Assembly: GCA_005408345.1 (NCBI GenBank)
Contig: SEMN01000150.1
Location: forward strand, 806,001-870,000
DNA: 64,000 nt
Reading direction: 5' to 3'
DNA from: Macquaria australasica
Lineage: Eukaryota > Chordata > Actinopteri > Centrarchiformes > Percichthyidae
Shown: in pieces, positions 52,523 to 64,000 of the stretch
How the letters are laid out: every line of letters starts with the position of its first letter
How positions within the stretch are numbered: the first letter of the stretch is position 1
Program-made: the position numbers and the translations under genes
The notes under the pieces: model-generated
What the model was told of the DNA's origin: nothing
The model's input: the letters and a program-made list of their open reading frames with translations, nothing else
Databases searched by the model: none

Positions 52523-53003
52523 TTAAGGGGTAATTCTAGTATTTTTAAACCTGGGCCCTATTTTTACATATTTTGGAGTCTAAATAACTAATAGGTACAA
52601 AAAGATTTGGAATTGGTCCAGTAGATCACCTCAGCCGGCAGCCGTGAAATGGGCTGCAATGGCTGCAACGTAATCCTTGTGGGCAACTGCGCCCGTTAAA
52701 GGATCTTACTCTTTAACAAAAAAGGTCTATCTCTGTAAGGATCCTTTCCATATTGTTATCAGACACTTAGAATAACAATGTGAGCCTGTCAGTGGCAAAA
52801 ACAAGCACTTTTACTGAACATAATTTTGCTTGGTGCAGTTGCCCACAAGGATTACATTGCAGCCATTGCATCCTGTTTCGCGGCTGTCGGCAGAGACAAT
52901 CTACTGGACCACTTCCAAAACATTTTGTACCTATTAGTCACTTAGACCGAAAAATATGCAAAAAATAGGGTCCAGGTTTAAAAACACCAGAATTACCCTT
53001 TAA
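52523..53003. mobile_element. Palindromic foldback element flanked by TTAA
   Basis: The element is 481 bp including flanks. TTAA at 52523-52526 is followed by ggggtaattctagta. At the other end the reverse complement is TTAA (53003-53000), then agggtaattctggtg. Inverted similarity runs inward for about 170 bp through actaataggtacaaaa, tggtccagtaga and gtaatccttgtgggcaactg, leaving a central loop of roughly 140 bp. A TTAA target duplication is typical of piggyBac-type insertion, so a non-autonomous piggyBac-like MITE is possible. No transposase is present. Confidence 0.82.
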
Positions 53004-53676
53004 ATCTCCCCCCATCTGTTGGATGAGGACTTAGCATTTTGGCTTGGCTGTCCACGTCTTTGTTGTAAATGTGTGCTGCAGAATTGTTTTATGTCTCTGA
53101 ATGTAGAATGAGGTCAACCATGTGTGGCTTAGCTCCAAAAGGAGACTGATGAAAATAAATTAAAGGCTTTTCTTAGGTTCGTAGAATAATAAAGTCGATC
53201 ATATTTTGTATCAAAGGTATCGCTGGCTGCACTGGATTGCATAACCAACCAGAATCTGTGACACAATTTGGACACAGCAGCTTGATTTCCCTATCCTCCA
53301 AATCCTTTGCTCAGCACATTATCAGCCTTTGTACACACACAAAAAAAAGAAGACCCACACTATGCCCCCATCCCACAACACCCACCCACACACAAACACA
53401 CGTCGCTTTGCAAGAGGTTTAACTAAAGGATGCATCTGTCTTCTGTGTTAACTTACAGTTCCTGTGTATATGCATGTATGTATGTAAACCCTTTACATTT
53501 CTGCTAGTCAACCAGAACACAGGAAGTAACTCTGCATGCAAACAGATAACATGAATGCATCAAATAGTCTACAACTGTTTGGGTTGCCGCGAGAACAAAG
53601 AGCAATTAAACTCAGATCATCCACTGTCAACACACTGACACACACACATGCACAAAAGGGTAAAAGCAGTTTGATT

Positions 53677-54030
53677 AGGGCTGCAACTAATGACTATTTT
53701 CATTATTGATTAACCTTTGGGGGGGGGTTATCAAATACTTTTTCACAGTAAAACACTTTAAAAAAAACAAAGACAAATGCAAGTATTACAAGTTACTAGA
53801 GCTGATACTGATCTCTTAAAATATCTATTAAATATCTGAGTTCTGTCCAACAAACAATACCTCAAAGGTATTCAATTTATAAAAATGTGAAGCAGAGAGA
53901 GGCAAGCATATCCTCACATTTCAGAAGCCATAACCTGCAAACATTTTTTATTTTTACTTGGAAACTGACTCAAAAGATTAATACATTATAAAAATTGGCT
54001 ATGGTTCAATGTTAAACTAAATTGAGTTGA
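53677..54030. repeat. Interspersed repeat beginning agggctgcaactaatgac
   Basis: It is the same family as 41230-42085. The opening agggctgcaactaatgac is clear, then a G run interrupts it, and the rest (tcctcacatttcagaagcc, aattggctatggttcaatg) is diverged. Confidence 0.6.
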
Positions 54031-54814
54031 TTTAAACAGACATGTGTGTTGCAGAGACACGAGAGACAGACATGCCTATCAACACCCAGACCCTGAAGGA
54101 CTAACACAAACCACACCGTCTGATCCAGTCACAGTTCTGCTTGCCCACTCTATTCTGTTTCCCTCATTTGGGTGACTAATAATAGTCCACACACTTCCAT
54201 GAATCATGGTTATTAAGCGCAGTAGGAGAAAATAGTTTCACCTAAGTCTCCTGGCTGCTTATTTTTCACAGTCTCATTGAGCAATTGAGAAAGTTAAGAG
54301 ACACCAAGCACTCGCTCACAATACCAACAAAACAGCATCTCCATGACTTAACATTATAACACAGTTAAACAAACGAAGAGCTTATGTTTGTGCTGCACTC
54401 ATCCAGGGCAGAGTCAGAGAAATGGAGAACCCGGATTGAAATAGATGAGTGTAAGACAAGAAAAGAAGCCAAGAGGCACCGAGTCATGGAGAGAGGAAGA
54501 TAGACAGAGAAAGAGAGAGGAATGGTTAGTAGGTGGGGACCTTGAAGAGCTTTTGTTCTCTGAACACGGAGGGTTAGTGAAGCAGCACTTGGCAGCTGGT
54601 TCAAAGCAACAAACTCTAAATCAATCTTTTACAGCTTGTCCAAACAGACTCACGCAGACACATACGCATGGACCCAAAAAAGGACATACACACAGCAGCA
54701 ACCACAAACAAGGAGACAATAGTAGACACTTTGTGTTGTGAGAAAAAAAAAAGGTTTTCACTTCCTATGCATGGTATGCTTGAAATAGGAGATAGTCTGG
54801 CTTGATACTGAGAC

Positions 54815-54845
54815 TGTGTGTGTGTGTGTGTGTGTGTGTTTGTGT
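54815..54845. repeat. (GT)n microsatellite, about 31 bp
   Basis: A GT array with a late TT interruption. Confidence 0.95.
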
Positions 54846-55119
54846 ATGAAAGTGTTTGGTAGTGTGTGGCCAATGTTGTGTTTCTTTAATGAGCTCGGTT
54901 TACACACTTCGTTAATTGGCTGGCACAGCAAAGGACTGTCCAAGATCTACAGACCAGTCTGCACACACACATATACACATCTCCATTTCACTGTGCTTAT
55001 TTATTCATGTATTAGTTAGTTTGTTCCACTAGGTTCACTTGCAGGCTGCTGTAGTAATTGCCACTATATTCTCTGCATTGATTTCCACTTCGACTGCAAC
55101 GCTCTGTGCTATGCGCGTG

Positions 55120-55141
55120 CACACACACACACACACACACA
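55120..55141. repeat. (CA)n microsatellite, 22 bp
   Basis: A pure CA array. Confidence 0.95.
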
Positions 55142-55672
55142 GTACACCCATGCATGTCACCAGCTCCCTGGAAGTGCCTTTTCTTTGCAAATTTGCCTTT
55201 GCAAGGAACAAAGCAAGTGCAGATTGTATTCTCAGTCAATTTATCTATCCATTTACCCATTTACCTGTATCTCCCTAATATGTATTCATTTGCGGTAACA
55301 AAGAGACAGGTGAGACAGCAAGAACTGCAAGCATTCTAATTAAAGTATCTGGGAGGGGAGGAGAGCCCAGCTTTCTTTCAGCACATCCCTCATCACACTG
55401 GCTGTAAAAATAGCATCAATCCGACAATCCCGGGCAATGTTCTGTCTGCTTGCAGCTCAGGGCTTGTTTCTGGTGAGCAATAGGAGGTACAGTGGAGAGA
55501 TTTTTGCTGTTGCTGCACAACAAATACAGAGCAGCCAGACTCAGTCCGCATAGGCATTCTGTTCGAGCTGGATGTGATAGTCCATTGAGACTGGACTGCG
55601 TATGTGCGTGAGAGAGCCATGCTAAACATGATTACAGATGGGAATGGTGTATGTGTGTGCGTTTGTGTATCT

Positions 55673-55678
<6 letters not shown>

Positions 55679-55712
<34 letters not shown>
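55679..55712. repeat. (GT)n microsatellite, 34 bp
   Basis: A pure GT array. Confidence 0.97.
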
Positions 55713-55715
<3 letters not shown>

Positions 55716-56825
55716 TGGATATGTGGGCAGGCAGGACAGGAGGTCTGCTGGGAGAGATAACTGCTCAAATCTGTCCTCTCCTTCTCACTCACACCCTTCT
55801 GCTCAGACCTCTAAAAGCTTACCCCTAGGCTTACCCTGCCCGCACACACAAGCACACACGCAGGATCCTCATATCAACCCTATCCCCAACTCCCATTTCA
55901 GTCTTCACAGTTCTCCAAAGTCCATAGCAGTTGTGCTTCATGTGAGAGAGATGGACATGCAGAGACAAGTAAAAGAGAGGGGTGGACAACAAGTGCATTA
56001 GCACAGCTCTGTCCAGCTGGGGTTATCATCTATTAATGAGGTGCAAGTTCAAACATGCATGCGCATATATGCACATATGCACTCACTTTCACAGGGAGAG
56101 TCAGAGAGGGGTTGTTTAATATTTAAACAGGATGCTTTAAAGTTGAAATTGAATTAGAGTGGCACAAGGAGACGCAGAGTTCCCGCCCTAAAAAAAAAAA
56201 AAGATTAAAATCTCATGCATTCGGCAGGTAATTATACTGCATGGAACTCAAAGGGAAAGCACACAATGCTTCCTTCACAAATCTCCATCTTTTGTTTTGC
56301 TCGCTTTCAAGCATTCCTTTTTGTATTTTTCAGCAGCTGTTCTTCCTTTGCAGTGACCCGTTGCCCTCTTTCTCCCCATGAACAAACAACTCCACGTCAG
56401 ACAGATTTTCTCTACACCATGCCACACTGCATCAGCTCCTCTTTTCCAAACACGTTTGGGGGTGAGAAGGACCGGGCTATGTCAAGGAGATTCTTAAGAT
56501 CACCATCTCTCCATGCTGGGAAGTCTGAACTGTTAACAAATCTGTCCTGTTAACAAATCCCCCCCCCCCCAGAGGGCACCACTGTCAGAATTTCGGGGAG
56601 TGATTCACAATGAGAAATGATTGTGATCTGATGAAATCATGTCATGCATACCAAGTGGGTTACAGTGACCACTGTAAACATCTTTGTTTCCTGGTGTTTG
56701 TTCCTAACTGCACATCACTCCTGCAGCACCACGGACAGCTCCGTCGCAGAATCCTGCTGCACTGGCCAGCACCATAGACAGCTCCCTACTGCATAAGGCG
56801 CAGTCTGGGTGACACAGGACAACAA

Positions 56826-57073
56826 TAGACCCTTTTCACAGCTGACATTTTGACTTGTCAAAGCAGGAAAAGCAAAGGTGGAATTGATAACATTAATGAT
56901 GGCTGCATTCAATTTTAGAAGAGCCAGTAGCACGGCTCTGGCATTCTGTACGCTCACTCAGTGACATGGCTTACTGGGACACGTAATGGAATGGAGCCAT
57001 CGTTAATGCTATTACTTACACCTGTGCTTTTCCTGCTTTGACAAGTCAAAGGGTCTGCTGTGAAAAGGGTCTA
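56826..57073. mobile_element. 248-bp MITE with terminal inverted repeats
   Basis: The left end tagacccttttcacagc is matched exactly by the reverse complement of the right end. Similarity continues through tttgacttgtcaaagcagg and aaaagca, so about 50 bp at each end are mirrored. The outermost TA could be the target duplication, as in Tc1/mariner-type insertion, but this is inferred. It has no coding capacity. Confidence 0.85.
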
Positions 57074-57273
57074 TTCCCAAAAAGGGGTCCGAGGGCCTTT
57101 AGGAGCCTCATTAGTGTAGTCCGGGGCATGCTGATTGTACAGAGTATCTAAGCACCTCTAAGCAGACTACATAAAGAATACTCACAGCTCCAGCTCCAGA
57201 CTAATCCCTCCAGCGTGCAACAGGGGTGACTGTTGATGAGGGCACTTAAAAAAACAAGGCTTATGCTGTATCT

Positions 57274-57811
57274 CAAATCGTGTACTTCCGTACTTTGAGT
57301 GCATAAGTGCGTTCACACTTAGAAGTATGGCAAAATGCAGTGCACTATGAGTACCTGGATGGTGCACTCATAACGGTCAGAAAGTTGAGTGTGGAACGCT
57401 GCACACTTCTCACCCTCAACGGTCGCCATCTTGGCTACGTAGCGGAAGGGGAGGGACCGCCAACGTATGAAAATGGCGGCCGCGGTTGCGATTGTTATCA
57501 TTTTTAACATAACTGAATTGAAGTCAAGTGAGCAAACAAGCTGGCAGATATGTCGGCGTGCGGCAATCGGTGGTAAAATGTTGGCGATAATGATCCGCCC
57601 GGTTGCAATCCGCCATTAAAAAGAAGAAGAAGAAGAAGATGCGGTCAAAGGTTGCGATCGTCATTGTAAGCGCACAACAGCAGTATTCAATTTGAGACGT
57701 GCTCTTACAACGCTACCCTGTCAAAATGAATGCACTACACAAGTCAGTACATAGTGTACACAGTATAACAGTATACTGCATGTAAGTGTACTAACGGGAG
57801 TACGCAATTTG
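57274..57811. mobile_element. MITE-like element with imperfect inverted termini
   Basis: The left end caaatcgtgtacttccgt and the reverse-complemented right end caaattgcgtactcccgt match at most positions. The interior is unusually CpG-rich for the window (cgccatcttggctacgtagc, atggcggccgcgg) and contains a short (GAA)n run near 57618-57640. It resembles teleost elements that mimic 'gtactnccgt' termini. The superfamily is not certain. Confidence 0.65.
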
Positions 57812-57813
57812 CT

Positions 57814-58275
57814 TAGGCATAGTGGTGCTTTCGGCTAAATGCTAATACCAGCCTGCTAACAATGACAATGCTAACATACTGATGTTTAGCAAGTATAATG
57901 TTTAACATGTTTACCATCTTAGTTTATCATTTTATCATGTTAACATTTGCTAATTAGCGCTAGACAAAGTACAGCTGAGGCTGATGGGAATGTCATTACT
58001 TTTCATAAACCAAAATATTGGACAAATTAAAGTGTTTACCTGATGGTGGCGCTAGATGAAAAGTCAGGGGATGAAGTTATTACAATTCATCCTGAGGGGG
58101 ACATTAATGTACGTGCCAAATTTCATGGCAATTAGTCCAATAGTTGTTGAGACATTTCACTCAGTACCAAAAATGTCAACCAGTAGGATTTATGCTCTGG
58201 GGACTGTGGATGTCTGTACAGAATTTCATGGCAATCCATCTAATAGTTGTTGAGATATTCCAGTCTGGACCAAAG
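57814..58275 (-). repeat. High-copy teleost interspersed repeat, inverted copy
   Basis: Its reverse complement aligns with the copies at 25.1 and 32.3 kb: actaagatggtaaacatg, catcagcctcagctgtactt, gcgccaccatcaggt and tggattgccatgaaatt. It abuts the MITE ending at 57811. Confidence 0.8.
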
Positions 58276-58754
58276 ACTGAAAATTGAATTTTGCTGCTGT
58301 CTTATTTTCACATAATAGTGCAGATATGCTTAACAGGTCGAAGCCAAAGAATTTCTATGTGAGATAAGAGCAAAGAACGTGTAGAAAACATATTGACAAA
58401 AAATAATTGACAATGTAATTCCTTGTGACCGAAAGCCCTAAAGCCATCGGCATCACAAATTAAGCTCCTCTTTGTGCCCTTCTCTGCCACAGCTGCAGCC
58501 AGGGAGAGGACACAAGCCCGGCTCAGCCTCATCACATAAAGGCAGGCGGAATGCTAATAAAGTTGGATTCAATCAAATTGAAAGCAGTCTTTTGGTAATT
58601 CATGGCTTTAAAATTAGAATTCTTGTTCTGCATTCAGAGCCTCCATCTGTCTCTCCCACACAGCCCGAGTCTTATCCTGGCTCGAACTGAGAGAATGTTG
58701 TGTTATCTACTGAGAAGACGGACGTGTGAGGCTTCTTTTCACTTTAACAGTACA

Positions 58755-58771
58755 AAAAAAAAAAAAAAAAC
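58755..58771. repeat. Poly-A run
   Basis: About 17 consecutive A bases; no element body is recognised upstream. Confidence 0.85.
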
Positions 58772-61265
58772 ACTTAAAAATACTACGATTCTAAATGATC
58801 TTAAAGTGCTTATGAATGAAATCCTCTCTTCTTATTGTAACATAATCTTTGGTGCTAAATAGACTGATGGTTACATTTCCTACAGTAGATGTCATCTTCA
58901 GTCACTGTTGCTTTTTCCCTCATGCCATTTGTTAATTAAACCTTGTTTTCTGTAAGCACTGACACATATCTTTGTCTCCTCGGCCTTTGGGGGCTATCAC
59001 TAAGTCCAGCTAAGCAACACATTCCTGTAATGAACCACTGTGGCTGCTGGCAGAAATGTAAAAGGCATCGTTATCTGTCCACAAAATGGTTTTCTCCAGA
59101 AATGAACACACCAGCACCGGATGCTTAAGATGGCAAATGTAAAAGCTTGATAGATGTTGTGTTCAGTCATAAACAGAGCATTAAAACAGCTGTTTGCAGT
59201 ATTTGCATGAAAACATTTAGGGAATTAACGTTTAAACCTACCGAAGCACCAATGTAACTCTGCTTGTGAGCATGCACATGTGCATGGCTATAGTTTTCTC
59301 CCTGTGTGTGCCCTCCAAGTGCTGTGGCTAATGGCAGTGTCATAATATTAGTCATATTAGGAGGGGATTAGAAAGAGAAACCGTCTTAAGGATGTGATCC
59401 CTGGGAGGGGGTGCCAGATACTGCTTGTATTACTGTCAGCCCTGTTTCGCACACACACTGGTAGCCTAGCAGCCTCGCCTGCTTTCCTCAATAGGATCTG
59501 CAGAGAAACATGACACACTGAAGCGCACCACCTACTGTAGCTCATTCCCCTCTTCCACTGTTATTTTTTTTCTTTTTTTTTATCTCATCTATTGAAGTGC
59601 CGGTGTGAAACATGTCTCGTAAAAAAACAGAAATGCTCCAGCTGTGTTGGAAGGTTGAAGCGTACAGATTAGAAGAACCAGTCTTACGCTCTTGAGCTTC
59701 TTAACAAGGTGTTCCCTCTTACCGGGCCGTCTGTGTCATTTATGGTTGAAGCCAAAGTGACAAACTTCTCTGTGACTAAAGTGCGAGACTTACGTTACAG
59801 TATGTTTCTAAAAATACAGTGTTGATAGCAGTGGCGGCCGGCCAATGGAGGGCACACATGCCAGCCACAAAGCTTAATTCAGTGTCAGCAAGCTTAATAA
59901 ATGTGTTTTAAACATTTACTTTTTAAGCATTTGGACATTACTTCAAGTGAAGTTAATCAGTATAAAATTAATTGCAAAGACGAGTAAATTTTGTATTCTC
60001 TTTCTTAATGGGTGCCATCCAAGTCATGCACACTAATTCAACACAAGCTTCCTCCTGATCCCGCCTCCATCTAATACAAGTAAATGGGTGTAAAAAGGGT
60101 TTAGAAGACAGGGCCCTAAAATCAGTAAAACAATGGCATGCATGAGTGTTTGGCTGACTAGCCAATCAAGACCTCACACAAGGAAGGCTGACCCTGTTTG
60201 TATTTCTCACTCTATCAGTAACTGTAGCTTATCGTAAGTTTAGCCACTCTTTCAAGAAATGAAGTATTAAATTAGGTCTAATATTTGTGTTATCGGGGGA
60301 ACACACTCCAACTTTATTCAACTTCTTCCTGTTTACATCTAGCTGTAGTACGGCAGCCTCCATAGGACCCACCTACATGTAGCTATTACCACAACATTAG
60401 CCATTTCCAGCTCCACTGGTCCAGTCAGATGGCGGCAAAGTGACAAAAAAAGAGAAGCTGTCAATGGCAAGATATGATGGTAGGTTAAACTGTAGGCTGT
60501 TGACACTTTTTATCTGCACTATTGCATATTGAAATTGCTGTAACAGAAGCAGTAGGCCTTTAAGCATTAAGCAGAATATGAAAACCAAGTCAAGACAATA
60601 TTTTATGTTTATGAAAAAGGGAAATTACTTACAAAAGTACATTAATGTTGAATTTAAATGTTTAAATCTAATTTCAGTCAGTTAAAGTCCAAGATTTGTT
60701 TCGTTTTCTAGCGGATCCTTCTGCTTGGTGAGAAAAGAGACTAGATGAAGTAAGCAGCCAGGCTGAGCTGTTGGATGGAGTGTGTACTCAAACACACCAC
60801 AACCACCCGCACAACTGCACTAAATACCGCTGTGTATGTGCTCCAGCTCAGACATACCAATCTACAGTATATAGCTTCATACTGAATTCATAATTGCATA
60901 ATTTGATATAATTGCATGTGCTGTGGGCTTGCCTGACAACCTAATGAGGCAGCCATAAAATAGCTAGTGGTTCCACTTATAAGAACATAATCAAAGACTA
61001 CAAGATAAAAGGGCATACACAGATAAACACAGGCAGCCAGTAGGATAGGCCCAGAGCCACACACACGCAAAACAGAAATTATTAAGGGAAGAAAAGACAG
61101 GAGTGAGTGAGTTTACTACTCATCAGTGACTGTGAGTGTCTGTGGTTCACATGTCACAGCCTTTGGGATGTCATTTGCTTCCTACCTTTCCTTACTCTTC
61201 ACCATCATCGAACGAATGACCAAGGCAAGACTCACACAAACATACCTCAGGAGAGCATTGATAGG

Positions 61266-61288
61266 ACACACACACACACACACACACA
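61266..61288. repeat. (CA)n microsatellite, 23 bp
   Basis: A pure CA array. Confidence 0.95.
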
Positions 61289-62338
61289 AGGCCAAGCCTA
61301 ATTATGCTGGCCTAATGACCACAGTGATTGCTGTCTAGTGGTTGTTGATGAAGAAAGCTGCCGGAGCCGGAGGGCTGTATGTGTGGTGTAGCTCTGACTT
61401 CTGGCTAGCTTTGCCATCAGCCATAATGAGTCAGCCAGAGCTACAGTGTCTGCATTGGCCCGTTTATAACCACTGCTGAAAGTGATACCACATCCCAGCC
61501 CACACACTGGTGGACAGTCCTGTCAGTCCTGCAGACTCATTAGCAGAAGCTATAGCCGCTCCAAAATCAACAAATCAAACTGCTTTCTTAATAAGTTGCA
61601 ACGTGTCACCGCAGGTTGGCTGCTGCAATAGCAAACATGTAGTTAACCTGCACACCATGAATTTGGCTACCATGGTACTGCAGCATCCACCACAATCTAA
61701 TGTTTCTTAAATATTGTCAATTATACCTCAATGAGCCTGCAGGTTTTAAAGTTCTGCAAGACAAAACTGATGTCAATCAAACAGCTGCTTACAAGGCAAT
61801 TTTTTTGCTTTGCAATCAAAGTAAAACAGGGCTTTAGCACTATGCAATTATTCTGAGCGTCATCAAGGTAGAAACGCACAAGAGTCTGGGCAGGGAAAGA
61901 GGTAAAATCGCACCCATTCACATGCAGCCAGCATTGGTCTGTAGTGTGTACAGATAGCATCTGTCCTGAAGAGACAGAGGTGTAGAGAGGCTACATAGCA
62001 TTCCCATAACATGCATACATGCAGTTCTCCATCTCTAAGTGTGTCTGTGAGTGTGAAAGAGAGCCAGAGAGAAAGAGATTTTAGATAAGCTCACTACAGC
62101 ACAGTTTATGGTTCTCACCATTACATTACATTCAATTAATAAACTATATAAATCATCGATGTTTTTTGTTTTTAATTAATTGTATTCAATGATTAGTTTG
62201 TTGTCTTCTGAAAAATTCAGAATTGTTATATACATTGTTATATACATATACATGTTATGTTACATCGTAAACCTTGTACAACCTGCTTTAGCAGTTCTAT
62301 ACTTGATTATAGTCATGCCAGTAAAGCAAACTTTAGAG

Positions 62339-63097
62339 CAGAGGTGTTCAGTGCATGTACAAACAAATCTTCTAACACCTAATCTTCAAAGTGAACTGAC
62401 TATACTGAATCACCATTGTTTGAATCAGTAGCTTTTAGCAGTGGAGCTCCCCTCACTGGTGAGAGCAGTACCTTACCTTCTGGTTAAAAACATATTAAAA
62501 CAACACAAAAGCCACATAAAATAATGGATTGGCTGCTGAGCTACTAACCTTACAAACAATGCCTAAATGGGCCTAGTTTTGTACTGCACTGAATGCAATA
62601 GTTTGAACCAGCAACAGACTGAACCTACTACTGTAATAGTAATAATAATAATAATCTTTATTTATAGAGCACTTTTCTAAAACCATGTTACAAAGTGCTT
62701 CACACAAGGCACCAACTTCACAACAAGCAGATCATAAACATTTTCTGATAGATTAATAGCAAATAAAACCAGCAGGGCAGTCAGGAAAAAATCAAGAAAA
62801 ATCAGGAAAAGCTCTTAAATAAAAGTATGTTTTAAGAAAAGATTTAAAAGAGGTCACTGATTCTGCTGACCTCAGGCAGCTCGTTCCAGAGCTTTGGTTC
62901 TGAAGACCGTCACAATCAGTACCAAACATCACGGCGTTACGAACAGTGATGCGTTCACTTACATACACGTACATACTGAAGTGCATTTGATTGCTTAGCT
63001 TAGGGAAAAAACTGAACAGACTACGAAGTCAGTGACTACGAATCTTTGACCTGAACTCTACGAATCAAATCAGGAAATTAATTTTGTAATGTCCACC
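62339..63097. mobile_element. hAT-like non-autonomous element, copy 2, interrupted
   Basis: It starts cagaggtgttcagtgcatgt and ends near gtccacct. It is homologous to copy 1 at 41478-41997 on both sides of a roughly 260-bp insertion (about 62640-62904) that copy 1 lacks. Confidence 0.7.
62640..62904 (+). mobile_element. Retroelement-tail insertion nested in a hAT-like element
   Basis: This block begins with (TAA)n, then ctttatttatagagcacttt and caaagtgcttcacaca, and later has ggtcactgattctgctgac and cagctcgttccagagctttg. These are phrases of a common fish retroposon that usually sits in other sequence. Copy 1 of the host element is continuous across the same point. Confidence 0.7.
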
Positions 63098-63639
63098 TTT
63101 ATTTTAAAGTGAAAGTTTGAATTTGAGAGTGAGAGGCCGACAGTGAGACGGTACAGCAGAGAGTTTGGTCAAGAGAGATGGCAATTAGCAGTGTAAATGA
63201 AGGGAAACATGTAATGACAGGGCCCCAGAGTCACTGATGAGGGTGATGGATGGCTTTCAACTCAAATACATGGCAGTTCATCACTCACCTCAGACATAAA
63301 CACACACACACACGTTCTTACGGTGCACTTTCACACCCAGAATCACACTCACTCATGCTCTCTCTCATTCTCTCCCTTATTAACCTTATGCACATCCACT
63401 TACTCTCTTTTGCACATGCTATTCAGCATTGTATTGCTGACACTGCTATCACATATGCAGCCTTGAAAAACACTTATGTATACACAGACACACACACAGA
63501 GCATCACTCACCGATGCCCTATCACATACCCTCATTAGTCAAAGGAGAGCACCGCCACACAGTATTCCCCTGTCATCTCTGTCTGTCTGTTTGCCACAAA
63601 AGATTATCATTATCTATTACCTCTCGCTTATTATTTTCA

Positions 63640-64000
63640 GTTAATTGATTGATCTTTTAGCATACAAAATGTCAAAAATAATGACAAATAGCACAGAATA
63701 ACAGAGTTCAACATGGTGTCTTAAAATTGCTTATTTTGTCTGAAGAACAGTAAAAAACAAAATCCCAAACATGTTGAATACATAATGAATACAATATGGC
63801 TGTAACTAGCAAATGTTTGGTATTTTTACTTGATAAATAATAATTCATGAAAGGCTGTAACTAATGGTTTTTATTGTTGATTAATCTTTTGATTATTTTA
63901 GTAATTGCAGCCTCCCTCCTTATTTTTAGATGAATTGGTTCATCATTTAGCATACAAAATGTCTTGTTTTGTCCTACAGATTGTCCAAAACCCAAAGATA
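63640..64000. repeat. Interspersed repeat fragments running off the window
   Basis: The phrase ttagcatacaaaatgtc occurs twice (63657 and 63948). The right fragment opens aaggctgtaactaatggttt and then gttgattaatctttt, the same family as 41.2 and 53.7 kb. Two adjacent partial copies are present. Confidence 0.65.

Larger units (their letters stand above)
32166..64000. other. Upstream region of the TAFA gene: 5'-UTR intron and/or intergenic DNA
   Basis: The ATG exon begins just after a splice acceptor, so at least part of this region must be a 5'-UTR intron. Its far boundary, the promoter and the first exon are not identified. I see no CpG-island-like promoter outside repeats and no second protein gene. 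The region is dominated by interspersed non-autonomous repeats and microsatellites, listed separately. Segments not listed (for example 33.1-34.6, 43.2-45.6, 47.3-50.9 and 59.0-62.3 kb) show only simple repeats and anonymous AT-rich sequence. Confidence 0.6.

Noticed and set aside
58455..58500. Strong acceptor-like sequence (cccttctctgccacag)
   Set aside because: No credible exon or donor follows on the plus strand.
63250..63648. 132-residue plus-strand frame
   Set aside because: His/Ser/Thr-rich because of CA-rich DNA; no homology recognised and no splice context.

Overview
This window looks like ordinary nuclear DNA from a teleost fish, most likely a percomorph. It is AT-rich, full of long (GT)n/(CA)n and (CT)n microsatellites, and packed with short non-autonomous transposon fossils of types common in perch-like fishes. 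It contains no operons, CRISPR arrays, rRNA or tRNA genes, viral genes or intact transposase/reverse-transcriptase frames. Most long open frames are chance frames or translations of microsatellites.

One protein gene can be supported, and only in part. On the minus strand, two exons of a TAFA (FAM19A) chemokine-like secreted neuropeptide gene are visible. The start-codon/signal-peptide exon is at 32065-32165. A cysteine-rich core exon is at 4456-4605 and matches the family spacing CX7CCX13CXCX14C. They are joined by a 27.5 kb phase-1 intron with consensus splice sites, and the split codon (G + TG = Val) closes the frame. The core exon also ends in phase 1, so a further coding exon must follow. 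I do not see it in positions 1-4455, so it probably lies beyond the left edge. TAFA3 is my best paralogue guess; TAFA2 is the alternative.

Layout: 1-4455 is downstream intron with a repeat fragment and a small MITE-like copy. 4606-32064 is the large intron, holding about ten long microsatellites, SINE/LINE tails and two clear foldback elements (18.9-19.4 kb and 21.7-22.2 kb). 32166-64000 lies upstream of the ATG exon and is either a 5'-UTR intron or intergenic; no second gene is recognisable there. It holds the richest transposon archaeology: a hAT-like element with an 8-bp target duplication inside another repeat (37.0-37.4 kb), two copies of one hAT-like element each involved in nesting (41.5 and 62.3 kb), a TTAA-flanked palindromic element (52.5-53.0 kb), a foldback element carrying an exact 54-bp tandem duplication (51.1-51.7 kb), and two MITEs with terminal inverted repeats (56.8 and 57.3 kb).

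I found no previously undescribed biological system. The most useful results are the TAFA exon assignments and the well-delimited mobile-element insertions. Family names for repeats come from recognising motifs, not from a database search.
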